A stretch of DNA of 64,000 nt, from NCBI GenBank assembly GCA_964616165.1, contig CAZTTS010000005.1, forward strand, positions 1 to 64,000, written 5' to 3'. The notes beneath the pieces were generated by a model. It searched no databases. It worked only from the letters and a program-made list of their open reading frames with translations, and was not told where the DNA came from. The stretch comes from CAZCCM01 sp964616165. Lineage in GTDB: Bacteria > Bacillota > Clostridia > TANB77 > CAG-508. Below, one piece after another: positions 8,601-17,141 of the stretch. How positions within the stretch are numbered: position 1 is the stretch's first letter; each line of letters opens with the position of its first letter. A program made the translations under genes and the position numbers.

Positions 8601-10162
8601 AATTTTCTAATTTAGCACCAACAGGTATTGATTTAAAAGATAAAAATTGTCCAAAATGTAAAATTAAATTTATAAAAGATGGGATGGATATTCCTTTTGA
8701 AACATTCTTAGGATTTACGGGTAATAAAGAACCAGATATTGATCTTAATTTTTCATCTGATTATCAAAGTAAAATTCATGATTATGTTGAAACAATTATT
8801 GGTAATGGGAAAACATATAAGGCTGGAACAATTGGAAGTATACAAAATAAAACCGCTATCGGCTATATAATTGGATATTATGAAAACACTAATAAACCAA
8901 TGCCTTCTCGTGCAGAAATTGAAAGATTGTCAAAAAAATTAGTCGGAGTTAAAAGAACAACTGGCCAACATCCAGGTGGTATTATTGTAGTTCCAGAAGG
9001 TCATGATATATTAGAATTTACACCAATACAAAAACCTGCAGATAAAGTTGATTCAAAAGTTATAACAACACATTTTGATTATCACAGGATTGAATCTAAT
9101 CTATTAAAACTAGATTTATTAGGTCATGATGATCCTACTACTGTTAAAATGTTACAAGATATAACAGGAATAGATCCAGTTAAAATACCTTTAGATGATA
9201 AAGAAACAATGTCACTTTTTAGTTCAGTTAAAGCCTTAGGTGTTAATGAAGATCAAATATTTATTAAGGTAGGAACTTTGGGTGTTCCAGAATTTGGAAC
9301 ATTATTTGTTAGAGGAATGTTAGAAGAAACTAGACCTACAACTTTTGATGAATTAATTAAAATATCTGGTCTATCACATGGTACAGATGTTTGGCTTAAT
9401 AATGCTCAAAACTTAATTAAAAAAGGACAAATAACTTTAAAAGAAGCAATTTGTACAAGAGATGATATAATGATTTATTTAATCTCTCAAGGAATAGAAG
9501 CTATTGCTGCTTTCGATATTATGGAAAAGGTTAGAAGAGGCAAGGGTTTAACTGCTGAACATGAAAACTTATTAAAAGAAAATAAGATTTCTGATTGGTA
9601 TATTAATTCATGTAAAACAATAAAGTATATGTTTCCAAAAGCTCATGCTACAGCCTATGTTACTTTAGCTTTTAGAATAGCATGGTTTAAAGTTCATTAT
9701 CCAGAAGCTTTTTATACAGCATATTTTTCAACAATGAGAGATGTTTTTGATTCAACATATATGATTAATGGAAAAAATAAAGTAAAAGAAAGATTAAAAG
9801 AAGCTAGAAAGAATTTTAAAAAATCTAAAACTGATGAAAGACTATACTATGTTTTAGAATCTTTAAATGAATTTTATGAAAGAGGATTTTCTTTTTCAAA
9901 TATTTCTATTTATGATTCAGATAGTTTAAAATTTAAATTAGATGATAATAAGAAATTAATACCGCCACTTGCAAGTATTCCTGGACTTGGAGAAATAGCT
10001 GCAAATTCAATTGTTGAAGCAAGAAAAGATGAAGATTTTCAAACAAAGGAAGATTTAAAAATAAGAGCAAAAATTGGTGATTCTATTATAGAATTATTAG
10101 ATCAATTAGATATTATAAGTGATTTGCCAGATAGTATGCAAATGTCACTTTTTGAAATATAG
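5645..10162 (+). CDS. polC: DNA polymerase III alpha subunit, Gram-positive PolC type
   Basis: PolC is the replicative polymerase with built-in 3'-5' proofreading. Its 1505 residues contain, in order: an N-terminal domain (1-180); a Ser/Asn-rich linker; an OB fold (about 260-370); a split PHP domain (from about 404); the DEDDh exonuclease (about 490-660) with DIET (494-497), HNADFD and HRAMDD intact; and the polymerase core with GSRGSVGSSFAAY, a CPSC...CPKC zinc site and catalytic PDIDLNFS (about 1030). A helix-hairpin-helix region and the clamp-binding tail QMSLFEI follow. The PHP metal ligands are all replaced (see findings), while exonuclease and polymerase residues are intact. Confidence 0.97.
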   Translation: MSSRLADKYKNDKIKNIVESEYTVITNSKDLLELELRPVTSIACSEVFLFKEIVEQKEKKKVNLKIKYKDNQIKRITSEWNEIIENLTKNKPILKAMLENSDIKVANKDVVLSLSLKGAKFLCQNRYDKEIKKVIDDLYSCNCNLIIEDEIDHQYCQTISSEIIEEQEKLTSNIIKEIKNGNGNGNISANKDEQSMSIGNTTNTNKAKDKTNSPSQSFNNIINSKPSKKDILKKNDNNSNYNSNSKTSFNYNTNVDFSNPNLIIGKIRVRDLPLVKIEDINDDTGMLKVEGEITSYNVIEIRDGKAIVTINIHDGTYSIYSKSFVLKDDLEEIEKRLKKAKKIRIFGKVDHDSYSNELIIKGSTIIDITDENNNSNLPSKAEEKNKQEMKDEKQKEDKDRIERVELTAHTHMSMLEGLISPKDLISIVKKNNMKAIGITDSSVVQAYPEIMYETMDADIKPIYGLKGVLAADSKSALSFSKNQNIASSTYCILDIETTGLSFRSDKITELAVIKYKDGKIIDKYETFVNPEMKIPKHITKITGITDEMVKNAPKKEEVIKEFLEFIGDDSILVAHNADFDIGFIKYIVEKMNLEMNHTYIDTLILARMLYTELSRFSQGSIAEHLKIKVEVAHRAMDDVKILSKIFENMLEKLKNDNIQNWDDIDEKLNIDEEAYKRAQTYDFTALIKNNEGLREMYSLVSDSHIKHYYFRPRILKSILSLNRSGLLLGSGNHDSEIYSAILAGKTDEEIEDLMEFYDFIEVQPISNHNSLIQTEKVEKEDDLRGINKKIINMADKLGKLVVATGDVYIKDPEDVFYKEVLDVSRKRWNPEIQNDTHFRSTDDMLEEFSYLGKDKAYEIVVINSNKIADMCENISPISKVKATPQIKDGDKLLRELCYTKAEELYGKNMPKKIKERLDKELNSIIENGYSALYLIAAKLVQKSNEDGYIVGSRGSVGSSFAAYMANITEVNSLDPHYRCPSCKLTEFSNLAPTGIDLKDKNCPKCKIKFIKDGMDIPFETFLGFTGNKEPDIDLNFSSDYQSKIHDYVETIIGNGKTYKAGTIGSIQNKTAIGYIIGYYENTNKPMPSRAEIERLSKKLVGVKRTTGQHPGGIIVVPEGHDILEFTPIQKPADKVDSKVITTHFDYHRIESNLLKLDLLGHDDPTTVKMLQDITGIDPVKIPLDDKETMSLFSSVKALGVNEDQIFIKVGTLGVPEFGTLFVRGMLEETRPTTFDELIKISGLSHGTDVWLNNAQNLIKKGQITLKEAICTRDDIMIYLISQGIEAIAAFDIMEKVRRGKGLTAEHENLLKENKISDWYINSCKTIKYMFPKAHATAYVTLAFRIAWFKVHYPEAFYTAYFSTMRDVFDSTYMINGKNKVKERLKEARKNFKKSKTDERLYYVLESLNEFYERGFSFSNISIYDSDSLKFKLDDNKKLIPPLASIPGLGEIAANSIVEARKDEDFQTKEDLKIRAKIGDSIIELLDQLDIISDLPDSMQMSLFEI

Positions 10163-10183
10163 TAAGATATAGGGAGTATTAAT

Positions 10184-11179
10184 ATGAAAAAAATAGCCAT
10201 AATTGGAAGTGGAAGTTGGGGCTTAGCTCTTGGTAAATATTTAACAGAAAAAGGACATAATGTTAGAGTATGGTCTTATTCAGATGAAGAAACAACTAAT
10301 TTAAATGAAAATCAAAAATCAATATACTTACCAAATATTATTTTCCCAAAAGAATTAAAAGCTTATAGAAACTATGAAAATGTAATTGTAGATGCTGATT
10401 ATATATTTCATGTTACACCTTCAATATTCACTAGATCAACATTGAAAGAATATAAAAAATATGTAAATAAAAAACAACCTATAATAATATGTTCTAAAGG
10501 CTTTGAAAAAGAAACTAAAAAGACATTAGAAGATGTAGTACAAGAAGAATTGCCAGAAAATAAAATAGCTGTTTTTTCTGGTCCTTCACATGCAGAAGAA
10601 GTTTCAAAAAATATTCCAACATTAATGGTTGCAGCATCAAAAGATGATAATCTTCTTGATGAAATAGTTAAATTATTCCAAGGTGAATTAATGCGAATAT
10701 ATAAAACTCATGATGTTATTGGAGTAGGTTTAGGTGGAGCCCTAAAAAATATATTAGCTTTTTCAGCAGGAACTGTTGCTGGGCTAGGATATGGTGATAA
10801 TACCTTTGCTGCAATGGTAGCAAGAGGTTTAGTAGAACTTTCTAGACTTTCTAAAGCAATGGGAGCGGATCCATATACAATTTATGGTTTATCAGGTCTA
10901 GGAGATCTTATAGTAACATGTATGAGTGAACATAGCAGAAATAGAAGAGCAGGAATATTGCTTGCTAAAGGTTATTCAATAGAAGAAATGAAAAAAGAAA
11001 TAGGACAAACAATTGAAAGTATAGATAATATTGAAGCTGCATACTATATTGCCAAAGACTTAAATGTAGAACTACCAATTGTTAATGTAATTTATGATAT
11101 TTTATTTAACAATCTAAATCCAAAAGATGCTATGAGTATGCTTATGTTAAGAGATAGCAGATTTGAACAAAATTATTAA
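10184..11179 (+). CDS. gpsA: NAD(P)-dependent glycerol-3-phosphate dehydrogenase
   Basis: GpsA reduces dihydroxyacetone phosphate to sn-glycerol-3-phosphate, the backbone of phospholipids, which links it to cdsA in the same operon. The 331 residues begin with the Rossmann motif IGSGSWGLALGKYL. They also contain VFSGPSHAEEV and the catalytic-Lys motif GLGGALKNILAFSAG, followed by the substrate-binding GLSGLGDLIVTC and HSRNRRAG. It is the last gene of the operon and is followed by a clear terminator. Confidence 0.96.
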   Translation: MKKIAIIGSGSWGLALGKYLTEKGHNVRVWSYSDEETTNLNENQKSIYLPNIIFPKELKAYRNYENVIVDADYIFHVTPSIFTRSTLKEYKKYVNKKQPIIICSKGFEKETKKTLEDVVQEELPENKIAVFSGPSHAEEVSKNIPTLMVAASKDDNLLDEIVKLFQGELMRIYKTHDVIGVGLGGALKNILAFSAGTVAGLGYGDNTFAAMVARGLVELSRLSKAMGADPYTIYGLSGLGDLIVTCMSEHSRNRRAGILLAKGYSIEEMKKEIGQTIESIDNIEAAYYIAKDLNVELPIVNVIYDILFNNLNPKDAMSMLMLRDSRFEQNY

Positions 11180-11210
11180 AGTATAAATATATTAATAAAA
11201 ACACTAATAA

Positions 11211-11238
11211 AAAGAGATATATATCTCTTTTTTCTTTG
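11211..11238 (+). terminator. Intrinsic terminator of the pyrH-gpsA operon
   Basis: A 20-nt perfect palindrome (AAAGAGATAT/ATATCTCTTT) is followed by a T-rich run. It lies 31 nt after the gpsA stop, just before the rnpB promoter. Confidence 0.85.
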
Positions 11239-11264
11239 TAAAAAAGTATTAAATAAGGTATAAT
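11236..11264 (+). promoter_or_regulatory. rnpB promoter
   Basis: TTGTAA (11236-11241), a 17-bp spacer and TATAAT (11259-11264) place transcription start at about 11271, exactly where the RNase P RNA P1 helix begins. The -35 box overlaps the end of the T-tail of the preceding terminator. Confidence 0.8.
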
Positions 11265-11271
11265 ATATAAT

Positions 11272-11614
11272 ATAGGTGGAATATGTAGTCGCGTATATAA
11301 ACCGAAAGGTTGTATATGAGGAAAGTCCGAGCTTCACAAATAGCAAATAGTGCTGGATAACGTCCAGTGAGGGTAACCTAGGGAAAGTGCAACAGAAAAA
11401 AACAGCCTTTAGGCAATGGTGAAAAGGTGAGGTAAGAGCTCACCATTAAGTATAGTAATATATTTAGATGTGTAAACCCCACTTGAAGCAACGCCTTGTA
11501 ATTCGAAGATTTATGAGCTATCTTGTCTTCGTTCTGAGCGGCTAGAGGTATATAGTAATATATATCCCAGATAAATGACTACGTAATACAGAACTCGGCT
11601 TATTTTCCACCTAT
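11272..11614 (+). ncRNA. rnpB: RNase P RNA, type A
   Basis: This is the catalytic RNA that trims tRNA 5' ends. The ends pair as P1: ATAGGTGGAA (11272-11281) with TTCCACCTAT (11605-11614). Universally conserved blocks are visible: GAGGAAAGTCCGAGCTTC near 11318 (CR-I), AGTGCAACAGAAA near 11386, GTAAACCCC near 11473 (the CCA-contact region), and GATAAATGACTACGTAATACAGAACTCGGCTTA at the 3' side in pieces from about 11571 (CR-V). The overall plan, including the CGGCTTA end, is the ancestral type A rather than the type B of Bacilli. Boundaries are good to a few bases. Confidence 0.95.
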
Positions 11615-11642
11615 ACCAAAGAAAACGAGAGTTAAAATATAT

Positions 11643-13874
11643 ATGAAAAAACAAAAAAGAAATAAGAAATCTACTAAAAACTATGAAAAAACAAAACATT
11701 ATAATAGTAGAAAAAAGAATATAAAAATTAATAAAGCTAAAAATGATAAAAGAAAAGAATTATTAGCAAAAGCTAGAAGGAACGACTCAGATAAAATGCC
11801 TAGTGATCTTTCTTTTTGTTTTGTTGGGCAATTAGCTAAAAAGAATAAAGGTTTTGGATTTGTTGAACCAATAAGTGATAATAAACTAGATGAACTTTCT
11901 AAAAAATTTAAAGTAGTTTTAAAAAACTTTACAGAAGATATATATATTCCAAAAGAATATTCCCTAAAGGCTAATAATGAAGATTTTGTTTTAGTTAGAA
12001 TATATGATCAGAAGAAACATTATGAAGGTAAAATAATTAAAATATTAGAAAGGAATACAAATAATATTAGTGGAATATACCAAGAAAGTTCTAATTTTGG
12101 TTTTGTTAAACCTACAAGTCGTTCGTTTTCTACAGATATATATATTCGAAAAGAAGATTCTATGAATGCTAAAGATGGTGATGCTGTTTTAGTTAAAATT
12201 ATAAAATTCCCTGATAAAGATAAAAAAACTGAAGGTCAAATTGTTAAAGTTATTACTGATGAACATGATCCTTTATTAGACTTAAAAATTATTTTAGCTG
12301 AAAACAATATTGAAGAAGAATTTCCATATAAGGTAAAGAAAGAATTAGAGCATATTCCAAACGAAGTTTATGAATTTGATTTAAAAAATCGTACAAACTA
12401 TTCGAATTTAAAAACATATACTATTGATGGAGAAGATGCAAAAGATTTTGATGATGCTATTTCTATTAAAAAAACAGGGAATATATATCATCTATATGTT
12501 CATATTGCAGATGTTTCTCATTATGTAGAAGAAGACAGTGAAATAGATCAAGAAGCAAGACTAAGAGGTTTTTCTTTGTATTTAATAAACAAAGTTATAC
12601 CAATGTTAGATTTTAAAATTTCAAATAATATTTGTAGTTTGCTTGAAGAGCAAAATAGATTGACAATGACAGTATATTTAAAAATAGACAATAAAGGGAA
12701 TATAATTAATAAAAGCATCTCTGAATCATATATTAATGTGGATAGAAGAATGACCTATACTTTAGTTCAAGATATTATTGAAGAAAAAATTAAAGATAAA
12801 GATGCTAAAGATTTCAAAATAATGGAAGAATTAGCAAATATCTTAAAAAACAGAAGAATTGAGAAGGGATACATTAATTTTAATATTCCTGAGCCTGAAT
12901 TTGTAACAAATGATAAAGGTAAAATAATTGATATCCAAGCTGAAACTCGACACTTTTCTGCAGAAATAATAGAACAATTTATGTTACTAACAAATGAAGT
13001 AATAGGAGAATATATGAAAAACAAATCTCTTCCTATTATATATAGAGTACACGAGCAACCTGATATACATAAAGTTTTAGAGCTAAAAGAAATTGTTGAA
13101 GCATTAGGTATTCAAATGACATTCTTAAATAATCGTAAGTATTTAGATAGCAAAAAGGCATATAGAAGAAAATTAGAAGACAATAAAAACAAAGGTATTG
13201 CTAGTTTAAGGCAAGAACAAAAGAAGCAAAAAAGAGAAGAACGTTTTAAATCAACAATTAATATTGAATCAAAAGAATTCTCTCAATTTTTAGAAAGCTT
13301 AAAAGGACATGAATTAGAAGAAATTATTTCTGGTATATTATTAAGATCTATGAAAATTGCTAAATATAATAATATAGATTTAGGACATTTTGGGATTGCA
13401 ACAAAAAATTATTCTCATTTTACAGCTCCAATTAGAAGATATACAGACCTATTTGTACATAGAATATTAAAAAAATCATTAAATAATACTTTAACTATTA
13501 ATGACAAGAATCAATACTTAAAACAATCTAAAATAATTGCTGATGGAGCAAGCATGATAGAAGGCAAACTTATTAATATAGAAAGAGAGTATTTTGATAT
13601 TAAAGCTGCTGAATTTATGGAAAATAAAATAGGAGAAATATATGAAGGAATAATAAGCTCTATAACAAGCTTTGGTATATATGTAAAAATCTTTAATGCA
13701 ATTGAAGGATTGATTAGATATATTAATATGGACGAATATATAGAATTTGATCCTAAATTAAGAAAAGCTAAAGCACAAAAGTCTAAAAGAATATTTAGTT
13801 TGGGAAACAAAGTCAAGGTTAAAATAATTGCAGTTGATAGAAAAGAAGGAAATATAGATTTAGAACTTGTATAA
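11643..13874 (+). CDS. rnr: Ribonuclease R (RNase II/RNB family)
   Basis: RNase R is a processive 3'-5' exoribonuclease that degrades structured RNA and takes part in rRNA quality control. The 743 residues comprise a very basic N-terminal extension (1-55), two cold-shock-like OB domains (about 60-215), the RNB catalytic domain with the Asp cluster DGEDAKDFDDAIS (about 262-275), and HFTAPIRRYTDLFVHR. A C-terminal S1 domain begins near 660. The start lies only 28 nt after rnpB, and the ribosome-binding site is weak. The smpB/ssrA genes that often follow rnr are not here. Confidence 0.95.
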   Translation: MKKQKRNKKSTKNYEKTKHYNSRKKNIKINKAKNDKRKELLAKARRNDSDKMPSDLSFCFVGQLAKKNKGFGFVEPISDNKLDELSKKFKVVLKNFTEDIYIPKEYSLKANNEDFVLVRIYDQKKHYEGKIIKILERNTNNISGIYQESSNFGFVKPTSRSFSTDIYIRKEDSMNAKDGDAVLVKIIKFPDKDKKTEGQIVKVITDEHDPLLDLKIILAENNIEEEFPYKVKKELEHIPNEVYEFDLKNRTNYSNLKTYTIDGEDAKDFDDAISIKKTGNIYHLYVHIADVSHYVEEDSEIDQEARLRGFSLYLINKVIPMLDFKISNNICSLLEEQNRLTMTVYLKIDNKGNIINKSISESYINVDRRMTYTLVQDIIEEKIKDKDAKDFKIMEELANILKNRRIEKGYINFNIPEPEFVTNDKGKIIDIQAETRHFSAEIIEQFMLLTNEVIGEYMKNKSLPIIYRVHEQPDIHKVLELKEIVEALGIQMTFLNNRKYLDSKKAYRRKLEDNKNKGIASLRQEQKKQKREERFKSTINIESKEFSQFLESLKGHELEEIISGILLRSMKIAKYNNIDLGHFGIATKNYSHFTAPIRRYTDLFVHRILKKSLNNTLTINDKNQYLKQSKIIADGASMIEGKLINIEREYFDIKAAEFMENKIGEIYEGIISSITSFGIYVKIFNAIEGLIRYINMDEYIEFDPKLRKAKAQKSKRIFSLGNKVKVKIIAVDRKEGNIDLELV

Positions 13875-13920
13875 TACTTCTATCTTTAATCCGCTATCAC
13901 ATCAAAAATAACAAAACTTT

Positions 13921-13943
13921 AAAGAGATAATATCTCTTTTTTT
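13921..13943 (+). terminator. Intrinsic terminator after rnr
   Basis: AAAGAGA/TCTCTTT with a 5-nt loop is followed by seven T residues, 46 nt past the rnr stop. The stem is nearly the same sequence as the gpsA terminator stem. Confidence 0.85.
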
Positions 13944-14116
13944 ATTATATTTTGTTATGTTTTAATAATTCATTTTATATTATATTATCTTTTGTTTTAT
14001 TAATTAAACATTTACATATATCTATTTGCAATTATAAAAAAAGGGTAATAGTATATAGACAATGACTATAATATATTATATATTTTATTCAAGTATTTTA
14101 CTTATAAAGGATGGAA

Positions 14117-15187
14117 ATGAGTAGAAAAAAGCAAAAAAACAAGAAAAATTTTAAACTAAAAATAATATTATTTCTTTTATTTGTATTCCTATTTATATTT
14201 ATTGCTGATAAATTCACAGGAAACAATATAAACAACTTTTTTATAAGTCTTTTAAACAATCAACTTATTAAAAAGAATCCTGGTTCTTTAATCATTTCTA
14301 TACAAAGCAATAAAGATGAAATTGCTACAATCCCACTAATTACTTTTAATAATATTAATATTGATTGGGGAGATGGTAATAAAGAAGAATACTTAACTCA
14401 TAGGATAGAAAAAGATATAAATAACGATGACAATATATACAATGATATAATTATTCCTGCACATAGATATAAAAGTAAAGGAAATTATAAAGTAATTATT
14501 ACAGGTGATACTAATAGAGGTTTTTTTGGACATACAGAACTAACTACAACTGATCAATATGGTAAAAATATGTTTAAAAATGAATTTTTGAATAATCTTC
14601 CTCTATATATAAAAGATGAAAATTCTAATATTCTTACAAATTATCTTTCATTAATAGAAGAGAAAAATAATAAGGATAATAACAGTAATAACAATAAAAA
14701 TAAAAATAATTTTAATATTCAAAACTTTGTTAGTTTTAAAAATTTAAACTTTAAAGGATTAGGTAATTTAAATATATATATTGAAAATGAAATAAATACT
14801 TCTTGGTTAGATGAATTTACTGATATAGAAATATTTATTGAAACTTTTGCTAATTCGAATATTAGTTATATACCAGAAAATATATTCAAATTATCACCTA
14901 ATTTAAGAATACTTTCTGCTACCTTTTTTGCTTGTAAAAAACTAGAAAGTATTCCAGAGGACTTAATTTCTAATTTAGATAATATAGAAAATGTAAGATA
15001 TTGTTTTTCTAACACAAGTAATTTAATAGGTAAAGCTCCTAATTGGTGGGATACTATGGCAAAATTAAAAAAAGAAACAAAGGTAGAAAATTTACCTTAC
15101 TTACTATGTTTTAATGAATGTAAAAATTTAGAAAACTATAATGAAATTCCATTCTTTTGGGGTGGAATATTAAATATAAATGAATAA
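14117..15187 (+). CDS. Membrane-anchored surface protein with WGDG (PKD-like) motif and BspA-like leucine-rich region
   Basis: No specific function is recognised. I choose ATG 14117 because AAAGGA (14106-14111) is 5 nt upstream; the ATG at 14111 overlaps that site. The 356-residue product has a basic N-terminus and one membrane segment (about 13-31). A PKD-like strand pair follows, with IDWGDG near residue 83 and HRYKSKGNYKVIITG. An Asn-rich linker then leads to a C-terminal region (about 228-340) with irregular LRR-like units (IPENIFK, FFACKKLESIPEDLI, CFSNTSNL). The WGDG plus F-x-x-C-x-x-L-x-x-IP pattern is typical of BspA-like surface proteins. The stop codon overlaps the glmM ribosome-binding site. 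Confidence 0.65.
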   Translation: MSRKKQKNKKNFKLKIILFLLFVFLFIFIADKFTGNNINNFFISLLNNQLIKKNPGSLIISIQSNKDEIATIPLITFNNINIDWGDGNKEEYLTHRIEKDINNDDNIYNDIIIPAHRYKSKGNYKVIITGDTNRGFFGHTELTTTDQYGKNMFKNEFLNNLPLYIKDENSNILTNYLSLIEEKNNKDNNSNNNKNKNNFNIQNFVSFKNLNFKGLGNLNIYIENEINTSWLDEFTDIEIFIETFANSNISYIPENIFKLSPNLRILSATFFACKKLESIPEDLISNLDNIENVRYCFSNTSNLIGKAPNWWDTMAKLKKETKVENLPYLLCFNECKNLENYNEIPFFWGGILNINE

Positions 15188-15197
15188 GGAGGTTCTT

Positions 15198-16571
15198 GTG
15201 AATAAATATTTTGGAACAGATGGAATAAGAGGGATTGCAAATGTTGATTTAACAAATGACACTGCATATGCAGTTACAAGAGCTGCAATTGAAGTTTTAA
15301 TACCATTAGAAAACTATAAAAAGAGAAAGCCAAAGGTCTTAATAGGAAAAGATACTAGAATATCTTCAGACATGCTTGAATCAGGAATTATCTCTGGTAT
15401 TTTATCAATGGGATGCGATGCACATAGGCTTGGAGTAGTTCCAACACCTGCTACAGCCTTTTTGGCTCAAGATAAATCATTTGATTTGGCTATTATGCTT
15501 TCAGCTTCTCATAATTCATATGAATATAATGGATTTAAAATTTTTCATCATGGTAAAAAATTAACAGATAGCTTAGAAGCAGAAATAGAAAAATATATTA
15601 TTGGTGAAAAAACAATAAAAAGAGTTATTTCACATGACAAATTGGGTGAAATTGTTGATGAAAGTAAGTTAGTAGAAAAATATATAAAATCACTACATAA
15701 TGATTTTAAAAAATATTTAGATTTAAAAAACAATCATTTAATCATTGATTCAGCAAATGGTTCAAATTATTTAATTGCAGAAAAAGTTTTTAAACTATTT
15801 GGGGCTAAAGTTGATATTATAAATAACACACCAAATGGAGTTAATATAAATGATAATTGTGGTGCTGTACATCCTGAAACATTAGCTAAAATAATGAAGA
15901 AAAAAGAAAATAAAGATAAATATACCTTAGGCATAGTTTTTGATGGAGATGGTGATAGATTTGTAGCTATTGACGAAAAAGGTGAACCTGTAAATGGTGA
16001 TATTATAATGGGTATATCTGCACTATACTTAAATGAAATTGGATTAATTAATAAAAAAATAGCAGTAACTATTATGTCAAATATAGGCTTTATAAATTTT
16101 ATGAGAAAGAAAGGTTTTGAAGTTTATCAAACTAAAGTAGGAGATAAATATGTTGCAGAAATTTTAGAAGAAAATAATGCACATTATGGAGGAGAACAAT
16201 CTGGACATGTGCTTTTTACAAAAAACAAATTCACTGGTGATGCTATGCAATCTGCACTAATACTGCTTTCAGCAATTAAACATTTTAATAAACCTTTATC
16301 AGAACTTAGAAAACAAATTAAAATTCTACCTCAAGTATTAATCAGTGTTAATGTAGATAAGAATAAAAAACATGAGTTCTTAAATGTAAATATAAATAAT
16401 AAAGTAATTAGCAAAATTGAAAAAGCTATTGAAAAAACAAATGGAAGAATGTTAATTAGACCATCAGGGACAGAACCATTAATTAGAGTAATGATTGAAG
16501 GCGAAGATATTGATCAAATTACAGAATGGGCAAAAGAAATTGCAGATATTTATGCCAAACAATTAAAATAA
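15198..16571 (+). CDS. glmM: Phosphoglucosamine mutase
   Basis: GlmM interconverts glucosamine-6-phosphate and glucosamine-1-phosphate for UDP-GlcNAc and peptidoglycan synthesis. I place the start at GTG 15198: AAGGAGG lies at 15186-15192, and the product then begins MNKYFGTDGIRG, as in the family. The ATG at 15180 lies upstream of that ribosome-binding site. The 457 residues contain the phospho-Ser loop (MLSASHNS, with Ser instead of the usual Pro after Asn), the metal site FDGDGDRF, the sugar-binding GGEQSGH, and RPSGTEPLIRVMIEG for phosphate. It is cotranscribed with the surface protein before it. Confidence 0.95.
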   Translation: MNKYFGTDGIRGIANVDLTNDTAYAVTRAAIEVLIPLENYKKRKPKVLIGKDTRISSDMLESGIISGILSMGCDAHRLGVVPTPATAFLAQDKSFDLAIMLSASHNSYEYNGFKIFHHGKKLTDSLEAEIEKYIIGEKTIKRVISHDKLGEIVDESKLVEKYIKSLHNDFKKYLDLKNNHLIIDSANGSNYLIAEKVFKLFGAKVDIINNTPNGVNINDNCGAVHPETLAKIMKKKENKDKYTLGIVFDGDGDRFVAIDEKGEPVNGDIIMGISALYLNEIGLINKKIAVTIMSNIGFINFMRKKGFEVYQTKVGDKYVAEILEENNAHYGGEQSGHVLFTKNKFTGDAMQSALILLSAIKHFNKPLSELRKQIKILPQVLISVNVDKNKKHEFLNVNINNKVISKIEKAIEKTNGRMLIRPSGTEPLIRVMIEGEDIDQITEWAKEIADIYAKQLK

Positions 16572-16597
16572 TATATGAAAAAATATATAAAGAATAG

Positions 16598-16652
16598 AAA
16601 AATATATAAATATATAAATAATATATAAATAATATATAAATAAATAATATAA
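16598..16652 (+). repeat. Short AT-only tandem-like repeat between glmM and rnhA
   Basis: Units resembling AATATATAAAT recur four to five times just before the rnhA ribosome-binding site. The stretch contains no G or C. It is probably prone to slippage; no promoter can be called reliably within it. Confidence 0.6.
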
Positions 16653-16662
16653 AGGAAATAAA

Positions 16663-17097
16663 ATGAGAATTTACACAGATGGAGCATGTAGTGGAAATCC
16701 AGGACCTGGAGGATGGGCAGCAGTTATACCACTTAAAACTAATAATATAATCCTAAGAGGAGGAAAAGCTCAAACTACAAATAATGAAATGGAACTTAGA
16801 GCTGTAATAGAGGCCCTAAAAGCTATTGATTCTCCTGATACTATAGATATATATACTGATAGTGCATATGTTGAAAAAGCTTTTAATGAAAAATGGATAG
16901 AAAACTGGCAAAAGAATAGTTGGAAAACGGCTAATAAAGATGAAGTTAAAAACATTGATTTATGGAAAGAATTATTAGAACAAACTCAAAAACATAAAGT
17001 TAATTTTATAAAAGTAAAAGGTCATTCTAATGACAAATTTAATAATTTATGTGATAAAATAGCAGTAGAAGAGTCTTTAAAATTTAATAAAGAGTAA
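16663..17097 (+). CDS. rnhA: Ribonuclease HI
   Basis: RNase HI cuts the RNA strand of RNA-DNA hybrids. The 144-residue protein is a single RNase H fold. The four carboxylates are visible: Asp in YTDGACSGNPGPGGW, Glu in NNEMELRAV, Asp in IYTDSAYV and the final Asp in NNLCDKIA. The VKGHSND loop carries the catalytic His. The length matches the E. coli-type enzyme, with no N-terminal hybrid-binding domain. An AAAGGA ribosome-binding site is present. It begins a likely operon with the acetyltransferase, flavoprotein and murT-gatD-like genes. Confidence 0.95.
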   Translation: MRIYTDGACSGNPGPGGWAAVIPLKTNNIILRGGKAQTTNNEMELRAVIEALKAIDSPDTIDIYTDSAYVEKAFNEKWIENWQKNSWKTANKDEVKNIDLWKELLEQTQKHKVNFIKVKGHSNDKFNNLCDKIAVEESLKFNKE

Positions 17098-17141
17098 TTA
17101 CACATTAAAATAAGAAGAAATAGAAGTTAAGAGAGATAAAT

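Noticed and set aside
15180..15182. ATG as the glmM start
   Set aside because: It lies upstream of the AAGGAGG site (15186-15192); GTG 15198 gives the family N-terminus.
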